Origin: Vanilla planifolia
Lineage: Eukaryota > Streptophyta > Magnoliopsida > Asparagales > Orchidaceae
Direction: 5' to 3'
Length of the DNA stretch: 64,000 nucleotides
Assembly (NCBI GenBank): GCA_023846275.1
Contig: JAIUJO010000089.1
Location: 325,001 to 389,000 of the forward strand
In this document: in pieces, positions 25,180-38,029 of the stretch
How the letters are laid out: each line of letters opens with the position of its first letter
Position numbering within the stretch: position 1 is the stretch's first letter
The notes under the pieces: generated by a model
Told to the model about the DNA's origin: nothing
Database searches by the model: none
Seen by the model: only the letters and a program-made list of their open reading frames with translations
Program-made: the position numbers and the translations under genes

Positions 25180-26600
25180 AAAGTATTAGATGGTTCAACG
25201 TATTATGTTTTTGACCCCTAGTCATGGTACTTTATTTGATAATAAAAAATCTTAAGAATTTTTAATGAAGTTCTTAAAGAGAATTTGTAAATTCTAGAAA
25301 ACTAATGCTTGTGTTCAAAGGAGAATTTAAAAAAGAAGGGGACTTATGGTTTGAATTTAACAATGGGATTTATTTTAAATTTAGTTTTAGCTATTGCAAT
25401 TTTGTTTTGAATAGATATTAAGCTTTATTTAAATTACTCATGCAAGGTAAAAAAATTTGGCCTATTTAAATTAATCATTTTAAAAAAGTATTAGGATTCT
25501 AAAATCTTGATCTTATTTTTATCATCCAATAATCATTTATTCTTATTGTACCTTCGAAAATTTTCTTTCCTAAACTTGTTGCAAAAAGTGTATTTTAATT
25601 ATAAAAATAAATTTGTAAAAAAATAATGATATAATTAAAACAACAAAAATACATATTACTAAAAAGTGCAAAAAGACTTAATTAGAACACAGTGCTTGAA
25701 TATAGCTAACAACATTTATCATGTCAATAAAATAACTCTCAAACCTATCAAACAATTTTGATTCATTCATAACTCAAGAATCCAAACATAACTTACATCT
25801 AGAGAATAGTAAGGGGTAGACAAACAAAAAAAATGCAAAATGTTTAATGTAAGAAAGATCTAATAAAGCTATAATAATCAATCATTTATTCAATGTAAGA
25901 CTAAATAAACTTGTATCCATTTATGGTTGTACTAAAAATTTTGGGAGTGCTTTTGCTATACAATCACAATTATGTGATTGAATGATTCTAATATTATCCA
26001 CGTTTAAAAAAACTTATTTAGATCCTCATACACAATCACATAAATTTGAGATCTCACAATCCATGTTTTATCTACAAGGAAGAGCTAAATCTAATAGTCA
26101 AATCATGATTTAAATTTATCTGTTCAAATGAAATCATAATTTGTAAATAGTTCTTTTAATCTTATCCATCCAATTGAGAAGTTTTCACAATCAAATGGTC
26201 TAAGAGCCTTCTGATCGAGTGCTTCTATGTAGCGAGACTTTTTAGTTGTTTGGATTTTTATAATTTATTTTAACTTTATAAGTGCTTTTAATCATTAAAA
26301 TTGTTTATAGATAAGTTAATTCTTGAACAAGATAGACTAGTAAAAGTTTTACAAAATCTAAAGATAACATTTTAAGTCTTGTATTCAAACATTTCGTTTT
26401 CATTGCTCATTGACATTTTCTTATGGAACATGCTTCAATGAAAAATTAATAATCTCTACTTAATTCTTAAATATGCTAAGTGCTCAATTTTCTTTAATTA
26501 TAATTGATTTAATTAAAACACTTATTTCTCAATAAGCTTTTATCAAGCATAAGATTTTTTTCATTAATTTACATTTTGTGTCATCGAATTATTTTATTCT
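25180..26600 (+). mobile_element. LTR-like direct repeat, copy 1
   Basis: Aligns with 27,452-28,920 in the same orientation, about 2.27-2.3 kb downstream. Shared landmarks are a GATAATAAAAAATCTTAAG-type start, CATAACTCAAGAATCC near 25,780, GAGCCTTCTGATCGAG near 26,200, TTTTTATAATTTAT, AAGTTAATTCTTGAACAAG and TTTTGTGTCATCGAATTATT near 26,573. Divergence is high. Confidence 0.55.
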
Positions 26601-26805
26601 ATTAGCATGGTTATTATGGTGTATGATCGTAGTAGTGTTTGTTTGAGTATTTAGCTCTTTTGGAAGAATGTTTTATATGAATAAGAATAGTATCTTAATT
26701 ACATCTAAATGTGTTGGAGCTAAAATTGTTTGTGTTCCCAAATCTAATACTTAAAATAAAATATTATGTATTGCAACATTGATCAATTAATTCTAACTAA
26801 AATAA

Positions 26806-26818
26806 TACACACACACAC

Positions 26819-26861
<43 letters not shown>
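26806..26861. repeat. Compound microsatellite (AC)n(AT)n
   Basis: Seven AC units followed by about twenty AT units with no interruption. Confidence 0.97.
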
Positions 26862-26864
<3 letters not shown>

Positions 26865-27451
26865 TACAATAAGATTTGAAAAATAGTTTTTAGAAAATAA
26901 AAATAAAAACAAATAAATAAAAAGTCAAAAAAATCCTTTAAATTTAAGTTTTTGTAATGATGGTCCAAACAAAGAAGTTGTGAATGAATTATGATTGGCG
27001 TTACGCCTTAATCATTCATAACCATACTCCATTGTAACAAATATTTAGTCATGCATTACACAAGATAGCATAAATAACAAATTTTGGTAATAGTTAGAAA
27101 GAAAGAATTAAATATATTTGAAAGAAATAATTCAAGTCTTAGATCAATAGATAAAGGTATAATTTGAACATAATAGAATTAAATAAATTCATTAGTTGGT
27201 TGATAATTTTAAAAAATTATTAATTTGTGAACAATTTACTAAATATAGATTAACACTTTTTAAGTGATGACAAATTGGGGTAGAATAGAAAGTGAAAGAT
27301 TAAAATGAGCATAAATTATTGGGGAACATTAATCTAGTTTGGTGTACACGTAATGGAGCTTATCTTTAATAGTTGTGCGTTTTAGTTTTAAAAATAATTT
27401 ATGCTTTAATGAATTTTATTAAAAGTTATGTTTTCATTAGGAAAGAGAGGT

Positions 27452-28920
27452 TGTTGTGTTGACCCATTGTCCAGATGTTTTGTTTGATGATCATAAAATC
27501 TAAGTATTACTAATGAATTTTCTTAAATAAATTTAAAATTTTAGATTGTTGATACCTCTATTCAAGGTAAACATTAAAAAGAAAGAAGAGCAAAGGTGAA
27601 ATTTTGTGATGATCATTTTGGTTGGATGAACAAATAGTTAAGAAATATTTTGAATTTATTTTTAGGTTTTATAATTTTATTTTTATTAGAATGTTAAACC
27701 TAATTAAAATCACTCTTTTAAGGGCCAATAACAAAATTTTATTTAAATTAATCATTTTAGTAACAATATTAGGATTTTAAAATCTTTATCAAAAGTCAAC
27801 CATCTAAAGAATTATTTTATTCTTAATAATATAATTAAAATTTTTATATGGGTAACATATTTGAAAAGTGTATTATAATTATAATAATTGATTAGTTAAA
27901 AATAAAAATATAATTAAAATAGTAAAAAAGAAAACCTATTATTAATAATATTCAAAAGTGTTCTATTAGAGCATAGCTTCTAAATATGTGTAGTTGGGCT
28001 TATCAGATTTATAAAATAACACCAAAACGTATAAAAAAATTTTGGTTCAATACATAACTCAAAAATTTAAATTTAATATAGTATGGGTGTATTAGCAATA
28101 AGGGAAATCACTTCAAAGTGAGCCAGAGGTTTACTAAGCCCAAACAATGTACTTATTATGTGGCATAAGAAAATTCTTATAAAGTAATAACAATCCAATC
28201 TAGGATTGAAATGTGTGACCATTTTGCATGACTATACTAAAAATTATTAAGACGATTCTATCATTTATTCATGCAATTTTGTAATCAAAAGATCATAATC
28301 ATATTTGCCTTTTAAAAACATCGAATTAGATTCATTGTTTGATAATGCAATTTCATAATCGAGCACCGATCAGTTTATCCATGCATAAGAGAAAAAAATC
28401 TTTTCATTATATCACAATTTAGATCAACTAATCAAGATCAAATAGAACTTTTTTAATCCAAGCCATTTGATCATGTTTTTTTCATGATCAAATAATCTAG
28501 GAGCCTTTAGATCGAGCAGTTCTTGTGTTATGGCTCTTTTAGACATTATTTGAAGACATTTGGATTTTCATAATTTATGCATAATGTTTAATTGATAAGT
28601 TTGGTAAATACTTTTTGTATTTAAAAAATGTTTATAAATAAGTCAATTCTTGAATAAAATTCATTGATGAATTTTTTACAAAATTTAAAGAAAAATTTTC
28701 AAGTGAAGACATTTAAGCCATTAGCGCCTAGTGTTCATAATCACATGCATATGCTTTGTCCTTCACATATCAAACTAGTAATCTTCACATTCTTCTCAAA
28801 AGAGTGAACTTTTTAATTTTTTTAATTACTTCATTTAAAATACTTGCACCTCATTCAATATTTTTAAGTATAAATTTTTTTTGTGTTATTTTTTTTTTGC
28901 AATGCTAAATTATTTTTTAT
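27452..28920 (+). mobile_element. LTR-like direct repeat, copy 2
   Basis: A purine run (GGAAAGAGAGGT) ends at 27,451, followed by TGTTGTGTTGACCC and then TTTGATGATCATAAAATC, the LTR start style also seen at 18,817. The partner is 25,180-26,600. The LTR may continue to about 29,330, where AACAATTCACCCCTTCC resembles the end of long copia LTRs. If both are LTRs of one element, the internal region is almost entirely lost. Confidence 0.5.
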
Positions 28921-30060
28921 TTCAAGTTTGTTAGGTTGTGAGGCCTTAGTAGTCAATTTCTATTATTTTGTTATTGTAAAGTTTTAACCTACGAATCTTT
29001 CTACAAAAGAGTTATACTAATTTTTTTTTGTTATATTTTGGTAGGGCTATATAAGGCTTCATTTTAAGCAAAATCACTTGAAAATAATTTTCCTATCATT
29101 TTTTATTTATACAAATTTTTTGATATTTTTTAAAAATTTATAATGAACAGAAAATCATCATATTTTAAAATATAGAAATTGTTTTAAAAAATAAATATAA
29201 TATTTTCCAAAACTCATTTTTAAAGACATACTTATTTTTATTAAAAAAATTTATTAAAGAATTCTTTTAAATATTTTAAAAGAAAGACAACTTTTTATTC
29301 TAAACAATTCACCCCTTCCTTTTTAAATAATACTTCATAAAGACATATGATGTAGTTTGGTCTATAAGAAGCGGATGGATTGTTATGAATAAAAATTTAA
29401 GTTTCTTAGAAAAATACTCAAATAATTTTTTTAAAAGAAATTTATAAAAGTTTTAAGTTTATATTAAAAATATTAGTTTTTAAAAAAGAATAATTTATAT
29501 GAAAAAACATGAAATAGGAAAATTAATAAGAACTAAAACATACAACAATGATATTTAGGTGATTCTACTTAAAAAACTGCATCTAATCCCATCAAATTCA
29601 TATTTTCAATCATTTTTCCTTGGTTAAAATCACACTTTTATTTTTTTATAAAATTCTTTTATGTTTATTAATGAAAATAAAAGAATGAACTCATGGATGT
29701 AACTCAATAACACCACAAGTTCACATAACAACAATATATCATTTGAATGAGGATATGGTGTGCAAGAGACTTAACAATGTCATCACGTAGAAATGCAGTG
29801 TAAATAGACTCAAGTTCTGATCTGCGAGAGTCAAACTCAAACTCTTCAATTTTCAATCATTTTGTTTCCTAAAGAATCTTCTACTTCTTTCCACTCCAAA
29901 CACCACTTCTTCAAGCGTTGAGCCTCAGATGTCAATGTATTAATGCTAGCTTTTAGTCCAACAACATATTTGGTGTGATTATTGAAAATGAAAAATGAAA
30001 TTTGGAGTTTACATTTTATTTCTCCTGGTAATGCAGCCATGTTTTTCGACATCTACTCTA
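28921..30060. other. AT-rich DNA, no gene assigned
   Basis: Probable end of the preceding LTR to about 29,330, then unassigned sequence. A minus-strand frame at 29,846-30,052 contains ASINTLTSEAQRLKKW, a possible short amphipathic helix, but is too short to assign. Words at 29,971 (TTTGGTGTGATTATTG) resemble those at 31,662, inside the LTR-like segment downstream. Confidence 0.4.
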
Positions 30061-30075
30061 GAAGGAAGAAGGAGA

Positions 30076-30181
30076 GGAGCTAGGCTACGGTAGGCTACGG
30101 CAGAAGGAACAAGTAGAGGATCCAGGCCACAACAGAAGGAAGAAGAAGAGGAGCCAGGCCACGACAGAAGGAAGAAGCAGA
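30076..30181 (+). repeat. Minisatellite, 32-base unit, three copies
   Basis: Units at 30,118-30,149 and 30,150-30,181 are 32 bases each and differ by a few changes (GGAGCCAGGCCACGACAGAA type). The first unit, 30,076-30,117, carries an extra ten bases from a doubled TAGGCTACGG. Confidence 0.85.
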
Positions 30182-30470
30182 GAAACGAAGTGGATCTTTA
30201 AGTCTCTAGTGCAAAGAGAGACAAGAAATGGTAGCGTCTACGTAAACATAAACGTGGGCAAGGAGGAGTTACAGTCAACAAAGATAAGGGAACCAGCGTC
30301 AACGTCGGCCAAAGTAGTGTCAGCATGAACATAAAACCCAATGTAGATGAAGCAGTTCGAGAAGGCTGTGAGAGAAACCTTAGGAGAACAATGAGGTCCG
30401 AGACCAAGACGGCGTCGAATCCTGCAGAGAAAGAGCCAGCCAGAATGAAACCGAGAGCTGATGGCAACGA

Positions 30471-31347
30471 GTGAAGGACTCTTCGAGGCATGGGGAGAGT
30501 GATTGCCACGGGAGAAAGAAAGAAACAGTTTGCAAGAAGGGAAAGATTTTGAAGTCACGAAGGCAGGCAGCGCGAAACAGTTTGCAAGAAGGAAGAGATT
30601 TCGAAGACACGAAGGTGGGCAGTGCGAACAGCAATTCTGGCATGGCTCAAGGAAGGCTTGGAGGGAGATTGGGTGGAAGAGTTGTAGAGAACTCCCAGTA
30701 CAATGCAAGAAAGATGGGTAGAAAAGAGAAGGCTGGAGATGCTGCGAATCCTCTAGATTTTGCCAGTCTGAGAAGTCTTGTAGAGCGGAGAGGAGCAAAA
30801 GCTGATGCAACCAAGAATATTAATTCTTTCTCCTCTCCGAAGCCTGAGAGCATGAAGTTCTTGAAGGAAGCAGAGCTTCCAGGTTATGATGTTTCTGTTT
30901 CGTTTGAAGGTCCAAAGACACTTAGTGTTCTAAAGCAAAAAAAGGGTGTTGGGCCTCAAAATGGAGCAATCTTGGTTGCCAGCAACAACAGAAAAGAAGA
31001 GAATGAAGTGAAATTGCATTCAGAGAGGGATGCGCACAAAGGAAAGCATGCAAGGAGGGATGCACACAAAGGAAATTTTGAAAACTATGATCGGATTGGG
31101 GTTGATTAAGCAAAGGTCGAAACATGTGCTAAAAGAGGAAGCTTCGAATCATGCAGATGGTGACAGAATAACTCCGGGGCAGCATGCCATTGGAGATGAA
31201 ATAGAAGCTGCTGCAAAACATGAAGAACCTCGGTATTCTAATCCAAGAGATGGTGGATGCGAGGCTGAGGCGGGTGTGGATCACAAGAGGAAGTTTGACA
31301 TCACAGGATGCATGGATGTTGACCCCAATGAAAATGATGAAGAATGA
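30471..31347 (+). pseudogene. Unrecognised gene-like fragment, possibly captured
   Basis: The frame at 30,471-31,109 (212 codons) is basic at its N-terminus (GMAQGRLGGRLGGRVVE, RKMGRKEKAGDAAN) and then reads more like a normal protein (NPLDFASLRSLVERRGAKAD, LKEAELPGYDVSVSFEG). A second frame at 31,030-31,347 continues the same style (RITPGQHAIGDEIEAAAKHE, KRKFDITGCMDVDPNENDEE), so one frameshift near 31,100 may have split an older reading frame. Codon-like texture and GC are unlike the AT-rich neighbours. A 53-55-base tandem duplication (CAGTTTGCAAGAAGG at about 30,527 and 30,580) disturbs the first part. I recognise no family. It lies just upstream of a copia-type tail and LTR start, which would fit gene capture by a retroelement, but an independent old gene is equally possible. 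Confidence 0.35.
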
Positions 31348-31440
31348 TGACTTTGCCAAAGGATCAGCCTCCTTTACTCTTAGGATTCGGCTTGTGCTAA
31401 GATTCTAGGAGTTTAATTAGGATTAGCCTATTGGGACTCA

Positions 31441-31740
31441 AGATCACACAGTAGATGTTTTGACTAAAGTTAGGTGTAGTGAAGTTTGAATCAAGGGGGA
31501 GTGTTAGAGTTTGATTCAAAATAGATTTGCATTATTTTAGCTGGGTTAGTGGGTTAGTAGGTTGGAGTATTTAGTGGGTTAGTGGGTTAGTCGATTGGCG
31601 TATTTAGTGGTATAGTAAACCTATTCGTTAGGCAGTGTTTAGGCTATTTAAGTGTGTAATTTGGTGTGACTAATGAAAATGAAAAATTCGCTGTTTTTCT
31701 TTCCCCTAGTAAAGCAAACAAGTATTTTCCTCGTCTTCTT
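31441..31740 (+). mobile_element. Ty1-copia 3' end: pol tail, polypurine tract and LTR start
   Basis: DHTVDVLTKV at 31,442-31,471 resembles the last copia RNase H residues (ADILTK). The polypurine tract AAGGGGGAG ends at 31,501 and the LTR starts TGTTAGAGTTTGATTC. A TATA-like CTATTTAAGTG lies near 31,640. The LTR end is not clear and may be near 31,740. Confidence 0.65.
31543..31608 (+). repeat. 33-base tandem duplication inside the LTR
   Basis: Two adjacent 33-base units (GGGTTAGTGGGTTAGT core) differ at only a few bases. They sit upstream of the TATA-like box, where LTR enhancer repeats are often found. Confidence 0.88.
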
Positions 31741-31919
31741 CCTTGTGCTTTTTTGCTAAGGAAAGCATAAGTGCCCCCAGTCCCAGACCAGACAAAAAAT
31801 TGATTGAGGTGTGGAGCAATCCTAGCCCAAGTGATAGAGCAACCCATCTCTCATTCTCTGCGCTCACTTTACTTGCTAAGGAAAGCATGCAAACTAAGCC
31901 CCGCTTGAGTTTGCCAATT

Positions 31920-31938
31920 GGGGCCCCCTCTAGGGATC
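31920..31938 (+). repeat. GC-box motif site
   Basis: Reads GGGGCCCCCTCTAGGGATC, within repeat B copy 1. Confidence 0.55.
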
Positions 31939-32179
31939 ATTAGCATACATTTTCTTTACCTATTATGTGTTTAGCATAAGGACACTAACTTCAATTGATT
32001 GAAAAAATAAAAAACAAACAAACCAAAAAGATTATGAAGTCACAAAGGTACTCGCACACCTCATTCTATTTGGCAATTTCTTAGAATAGAATCTTCTATT
32101 TAAATTTTTGATATTATATTATAGTATCATAAAGAAGTTCCGAAAAATCAATACCCCAGAGGGGGACCACGTGCCCACT

Positions 32180-32422
32180 CGCTTGGTTTGTTTTGTTGAA
32201 CACATTGGGCTGTGGAGATAGAGTAATCTTCATCGAATCAATGCAAAATTCTTTTTCGCTCCATTTCAGCCCATCGTTGATGGAGCCTTCTGGAAGCATG
32301 ACATACCAGTTGAAAGCACTTTCTTTTAGTATACTGATGAACAAGCTGATTCTGAAGGCATCTTGATGGGCTATGTCCTCCCTATGAAAATATACCCGAG
32401 GAATACATAGAATATATGACAT
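32180..32422 (-). mobile_element. Ty3-gypsy gag-like remnant
   Basis: Minus-strand text includes FRISLFISILKESAFNWYVM, then LPEGSIND and W.EKEFCI. This follows the plant gypsy gag pattern of a long alpha-helical stretch with AFNWY, a Leu-Pro-x-x-Ser-Ile turn and a downstream Trp. The fragment is short and isolated. The same remnant lies in repeat B copy 2. Confidence 0.6.
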
Positions 32423-33620
32423 CCGCTGATGTACTTCATCGCCACGACGTATACGTATTCTTTGAATTCATATCAATCCTATGTGGCACTATCGGATCAT
32501 ATGGCTCCATTCTTTGTAGTGGGAACTTCCTGAATCAACAGGTTGGCAATTGATTTACTACATGATATCCTACCACTTGCCATCCGTCTGTTCTTCGAGA
32601 AGAGAAGGGGAACTTCACTTGACAATTGAGGGGAGCCGGGTTTGAGGATTACACTTGGGGGTCCCCATTGGTTAACTAGACAGGATTCTGGGAATCTTTT
32701 TTGGAGAACTTTTGAATCAGGTTGGGCTCTCACAGGGTACAATCAAATCAACCAATAATAGGTTTACAGAATAAGGAGTTCAGCAAGGGCCAGGAGATTG
32801 ATAGAAGAACCTGGTTGAAGTCACTACTTTGTTCTACTCTGCAGATTGACTTGTTTGAAGGGATTGCTTTCTGTCGTCTGTCTTTCCTGGCCCAAGGTCG
32901 TGTCACATGTAGGTCTTCGTGTTATTGCACCTCATGACAATTTCAAAGGGCATTCACATTAAGCCTCATGGTATTATGCAAGTCGAGTTGTTAGGGTGAA
33001 GTTGATCGCAGCTAATCTGATGGCCAGAAGTTCTTAGTGGTGGACAAGAAGTACCGTAGGTTTTTGTACCGTAGTTTTAAATGGCTGTGAAATTCATTGA
33101 TTAGACATGCTTATAGAGAATCTAACCTTCTAATCTATGATACTAGACCTTCTAGCGATGTCAAAAGGTTGGTTTAGTGAATCTAAAAAAGTGAGGCTTT
33201 ACTTGACGAGTGGACCTTAGTGACCCGATTATTCGGACCTACAAAAAGCTGAGTTTCCTTGCTTTCTTTAATCACAGTATTTGAAAAAGTTTAAAGTCAA
33301 AGTATCAAATATTAGTTCCATTATCCACCTTTAGAGACATTTTGGAAGAGGGTTCACTTTCACACATCTTGGCCGAGCAAGAAATAAGTGCTTTGTTGAT
33401 TGAAGGTGGTCTCTTCTCACTCCTAGTCATAGGATAGAGGATCACTTCACATCCATAGTCTTCTTTGCATTTTATGCATCTTCTGTCTCGTCTCTCGGAT
33501 TCAGGGAGCCAAGGAGCAAGAGTTCTCCCTCTAAAGTGGCTTTCTAAGAGCGAAGTGGGTTTCATTCATTGGAATGCTTTGTTGGTTTAGCTCAAGGTGT
33601 CCGAGTTCTCGATTTAATGT

Positions 33621-36600
33621 AAAAGGAGGCACTCTTTGTTGAGGGAACATGTAATCTGAAGTTGACAATACTTGCTTGAGTCAATGATCAATGCTTGAAA
33701 ATAGGGTTTGGGCATTGGCTTCAATGTTTCCCCTCCTTGTATGTCTCTTAATGGGTTTTCTCTTCATTAGCTCTCAAACTTCCAAAAGAAACTCCCCTTC
33801 CTTTCCATGCACCCAATCTGACTCAGAAGAATATGCAAAAAGGCTTAAAGTCTCTTCACAATCAATGATCAAATAGGCTTTCTTCTCAATCTCTATCAAC
33901 CTAAGTCCCCTTCTACTTATGTTCACCAAAAAGAGGAATCAAAATAAACTATTGAAAAATTGAAAATAGATTCAAAGAAAAGAAAAAAGATGGAATTGGA
34001 GCTTCTTAATGCCATTGCACTCATACACCAAGTCTTATTCTACTTTTCTATTCAATTAGACTATGGTAAGAGTGAACTCTGTGATTACGACTTTCACGAG
34101 GACAAGTTTGGGTCGGAGTAGCTCATTCAAGTCAAGCCTTTGTCTACAAAACTTCCTTCTTTTCTTCTTTTGACAATAGATGATATGGAGATCTGCTTTG
34201 CTTGTCAATATTGGTGTCATACCCCACTTGTCACCAGCATGTCTACATGAATCGGACCAATATATGGAGAGAGTTTTCTTCTCTAATCATGCCACAAAAA
34301 GTCTTTCACATCCTTATCTAAAAACTTTTCTCAAAAGTCCCCCCTCAACCCCTTGACCTGGCTAACTAATTGAGCTGAGATTGACTTAGCCGTAGGGACA
34401 GTTTTCTTGTTAATCAACTTCCTGTCTGATTATGAATTAGTAGTCGAGTAATAATAGTAGTTGGTCACTCTGAGTTAAGGGTAGGGGAGTGAGTGGAGGC
34501 TTCATTCAAAGGAGGATACTATCGATAAGTATTCGATTAAGCCTTAGTAAGTTTTAGTTATCTTGGGTGGGAGGGAAAAACACCTACCTTGACTTCGATC
34601 TATAATCTGTTATCCAGTCAATCTGCCTTAAGGAGAGAGAGTCTATGCCTCTACCTTATGAACTGATCAACCTTATGTGGAATAGGTCTTTAGTCTTAAA
34701 GTAGAATACCTCAAAAAGGGAGAGAATTTCTTTTTTCCTTGATTGAATGATTCCATTCCACTACTGATGAAGATTTCCTTTTGCTACAAAACCTTTGGGA
34801 CAAAGAATCATACTAGTTCATCTCTTTTTCTAAGTTAAGGCATTCAACGGCCCCCATATGGGAACTTCTGAATGTGACTTAGTAGGTAGTCAAAGATACC
34901 CCCTGAGAAGCCTATCTCTGGATCAAGCGCATCCCCGAGCCCTATAGTAATAAACTATTTTGGCTAGGAACTCAATAAGGGGCAGGGTTAGGAAGGGGGC
35001 CTATGAGGATCTATTGACTTGAGCTTGAGCATGGAGCTTGTCTTCTTGACAGACCTATTCTTTTTCTTTGAAAAACTTGGCTTGTTCGCTTAATAGGTCC
35101 TGGTCACTACTAGCTAGTTTCACTATACTTGGATAGTCTTCATTTATATCTTCCATATAAATTATCTGATTTCTTACTTGGTGCTATTTCCAAATGCCTG
35201 GATTTCTTCGACTTAGACAAATGGAAAGCAACAAGCGAATTGGTAGAAATTTCAGCAGTTGCAAGATTTAATGGTCAAATTACCCAGACAGTCCCCGGTT
35301 AAACAAGGTAAGGCAAAGAGTTTCCTACAACCAGGCCTACTTTGGTGGTTTAGACTTTCTTAGCATATCATTTGGACCTATCAATATTCCAGTAAGGAGA
35401 ATACTAGTACAAACTTGTAGTAAAAAGAGGTACGTATTCTCAAAAAAAGGATCTGATTCTAGATTATGCTTGCCAAATTAAATGGGGACTATCTCACTCC
35501 ACTTTTCTTTAGGTGCGAAACATATTACATATTACTAACGAGAAGAGGGCCCGAACCGATGCGATGTTGGAGCGATTGACTTCTTCAATGAGTTAGTTGT
35601 TCCTACCTATGAAAGTTGAAGGCTAAAGCCATTGATTGTTCGAGAAGATAAGGAGGAGGACAGAATCGTGACATCCAGCAATAGCCCCTACCTGTCGATG
35701 AAAAAATGGGATTTGAGAGGAACACCTGCTAGCTGATCAGAAAGATTTGGATTGAAAAAAAAGCCTATGGCTGAAGTCAAGGCGACAAGTTGAGGGGTGG
35801 TTTGAAGGTACGAGGATAAAGGAAATGATGGTAAGGTTGTCGAAGGGTAGATCTTAGTTTCATATAGTTCTGAAGGCCATTTGAGCAAGCTAAACTCTTG
35901 CAAAGAATAGAAAGTAGGTGGATTACTTATTTCAAGAGCAATAGACAATAAAAAAACCTCAATGGTTATGCTTCAAACTTGAGGGGAAAGATTAAAGAAG
36001 AATTCTTCACTCCAAAAAAAAACACAAGTACAACAACAAAATCTTTTCACCCAAGAAGTTTGAAAAACCATATTTAAATAGATTCAAATATGCTAAAGTA
36101 GGGTAGTTAGATTGTGGCAACATTTCAACTTTTCTCACAGTTCAACCACAAACGAAAAGTGTAGAAAATATAAACAAAAGGTGGTTGGGCCGTGGCCCGA
36201 TCGATTTTCTTATCATTATTATGAATAGTAATTCTTCTACTACTTTTTTATGTGATCCTACCGATTCTAATGGTTTGTGCCTACCCAGTAAGGGAATAGC
36301 TAAGAGAATTTTTGATATCAAACCTGTGTCGATCAAATGAGAGGAAACAATGAAGCTGGATGGCGATGTTACTATTGCTAAAGGTTCACGATGGAATTTT
36401 AATCAAAGTTTCTTATTCCTAGGCAAGGTGTACAGGACTATGTCTTTGCTGGCTAGTTTGGGTTTCTTTGGGGTGACTTTTTCCTTATCTTACCAGAAGT
36501 GCAAGGACATGTTCTTTTATTTTGAGATCTAGAAACACTGAAAATTCCATGAAATGTAGAATCACAAAGCCTTTCCAACCTACTTCTAAAGAGCTAGGCA

Positions 36601-38029
36601 CACCACAAAGGGAGCTAAGCAATGAAAGCAAAAGTAGGAGATCGACAACCTCGACTCAATCAAACAACTTGTACGGATAGGCGGGTCAACTTGAATCCAC
36701 AGGGCTAATAGCTTCAAAGGAACCGAACAGGGTCTAGGGTTTGGGTACAATATAAGGAACTTCTTTTTGAAGAGGTGCTCTAGCACTTTCATATTGATAA
36801 AAGAGTGAACTTCTGGGATGTACCTTACTCAGGATTGGGGGACATTCGCTATGAAAATCAACGAAGATGATGCTGTGATTCTTGGTTAAAAAACTGATCG
36901 AACAAATGATCAATATGAGAAGTCGAAGAAGAAAGCCCACATATATATACCAGGGCTTGGCTAAGCTAGTGCCTTAAGCAAATATAGAGCTTGATGCAAG
37001 ACAAGGTCTATAAAATAGAATATGAAGTCACTAGCCAAAAGTCGATTCCATAAGCATTAGAACCGAGGTTTGGATCCTTTAATGGGAAACCTAGGGGCCC
37101 CCCTCTGAGGAACTTTGATAAGAAAAGGAAAAAAGGAAGAAGACATGAGATTGGGAGTATGTCACTATGTAATCGAGGTCTAAGGAATCCCTTTCTTCTC
37201 GACCAAAGATCCCACTGGTATTCCTCTTATCCTCACGAGATGAACATCCAGACCTGTCAAAGATAACCAACGACAAAGTCTTGCAACGTTCCTCAAGAGG
37301 AGCTTCAAAGTGCGGAGTACCACCTCCGCTTATGGAGGCAGGAAGGACGAGATGCCAAGATAAAAACACAAAGAGGCCCTTTGGAAACAAGGGAAGCTCT
37401 GAAGTGTATCTATCTACAAAAGGCACAGGGTATTAGCGTGGAGGGCTCCACCATGAATTATGTTGAAGTTAGGTTAAGGCACGAAGAGTTACGTCCAAAA
37501 GGTACCCTACCTAAGGAAATCCTTGGTTCACCACGAAGGTGAAGTCCCAAGAGGATTTTGACTGGTGGAGATGGTTCGTTATCGGCCGAGACGAATGGGG
37601 TGGACAAAAGAGCCCCTGACTCGACGAGTTCTGGAGAGCATGGAGAAGTGAGAGAAAAAGAAAAAACTTCTTCCTCCTTTCGTGGGTTTGTAGTTTGGGA
37701 GGTAGTCAGAGGCTATGTCATTCATCATCGACCTTGAGCTGCTTCTCTGGCCATGATGGGTCTGTGACCTTTGGGTTGACATAGATTAGTCAGCAAACTA
37801 AAGAGAATGAGTCAATAAGTTCCCCAAAAAAGATCCCCAAAGGTCTTTTCCTTTGAGGAGGCCCTACCCCCGATCTTCAATAGTACCCCTACGGGGGCCC
37901 CACTTGAGAAGGCTGAAAGCTCAGCCATGCAGTTCAAAGTATATAAGCAATTCTCATCCTTGTAAATCTCCTATTTTTTCTTTCCTTCAATTGTTTCAAA
38001 GACAAAGTGTGTATAGCACCATTTCCTAC
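33621..38029. other. Organelle-like or repeat mosaic, no gene assigned
   Basis: Moderate GC and many short frames without recognisable domains. It contains a GC-box at 37,094-37,112 and a ~60-base stretch near 35,450 that resembles 8,225-8,285. Texture suggests mitochondrial intergenic DNA beside the plastid block, but I cannot name a gene. Confidence 0.45.
37094..37112 (+). repeat. GC-box motif site
   Basis: Reads GGGGCCCCCCTCTGAGGAA, a diverged member of the scattered box family. Confidence 0.45.

Larger units (their letters stand above)
31766..33620 (+). repeat. Dispersed direct repeat B, copy 1
   Basis: Aligns with 44,531-46,385 in the same orientation over ~1.85 kb with high similarity. 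Landmarks: CATAAGTGCC at the start, CCAAGTGATAGAGCAACCCA, the GGGGCCCCCTCTAGGGATC box, the gag-like remnant, TTAACTAGACAGGATTCTGG and TGGAATGCTTTGTTGG at the end. Similarity ends at 33,620, after which the sequences are unrelated. Confidence 0.9.
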
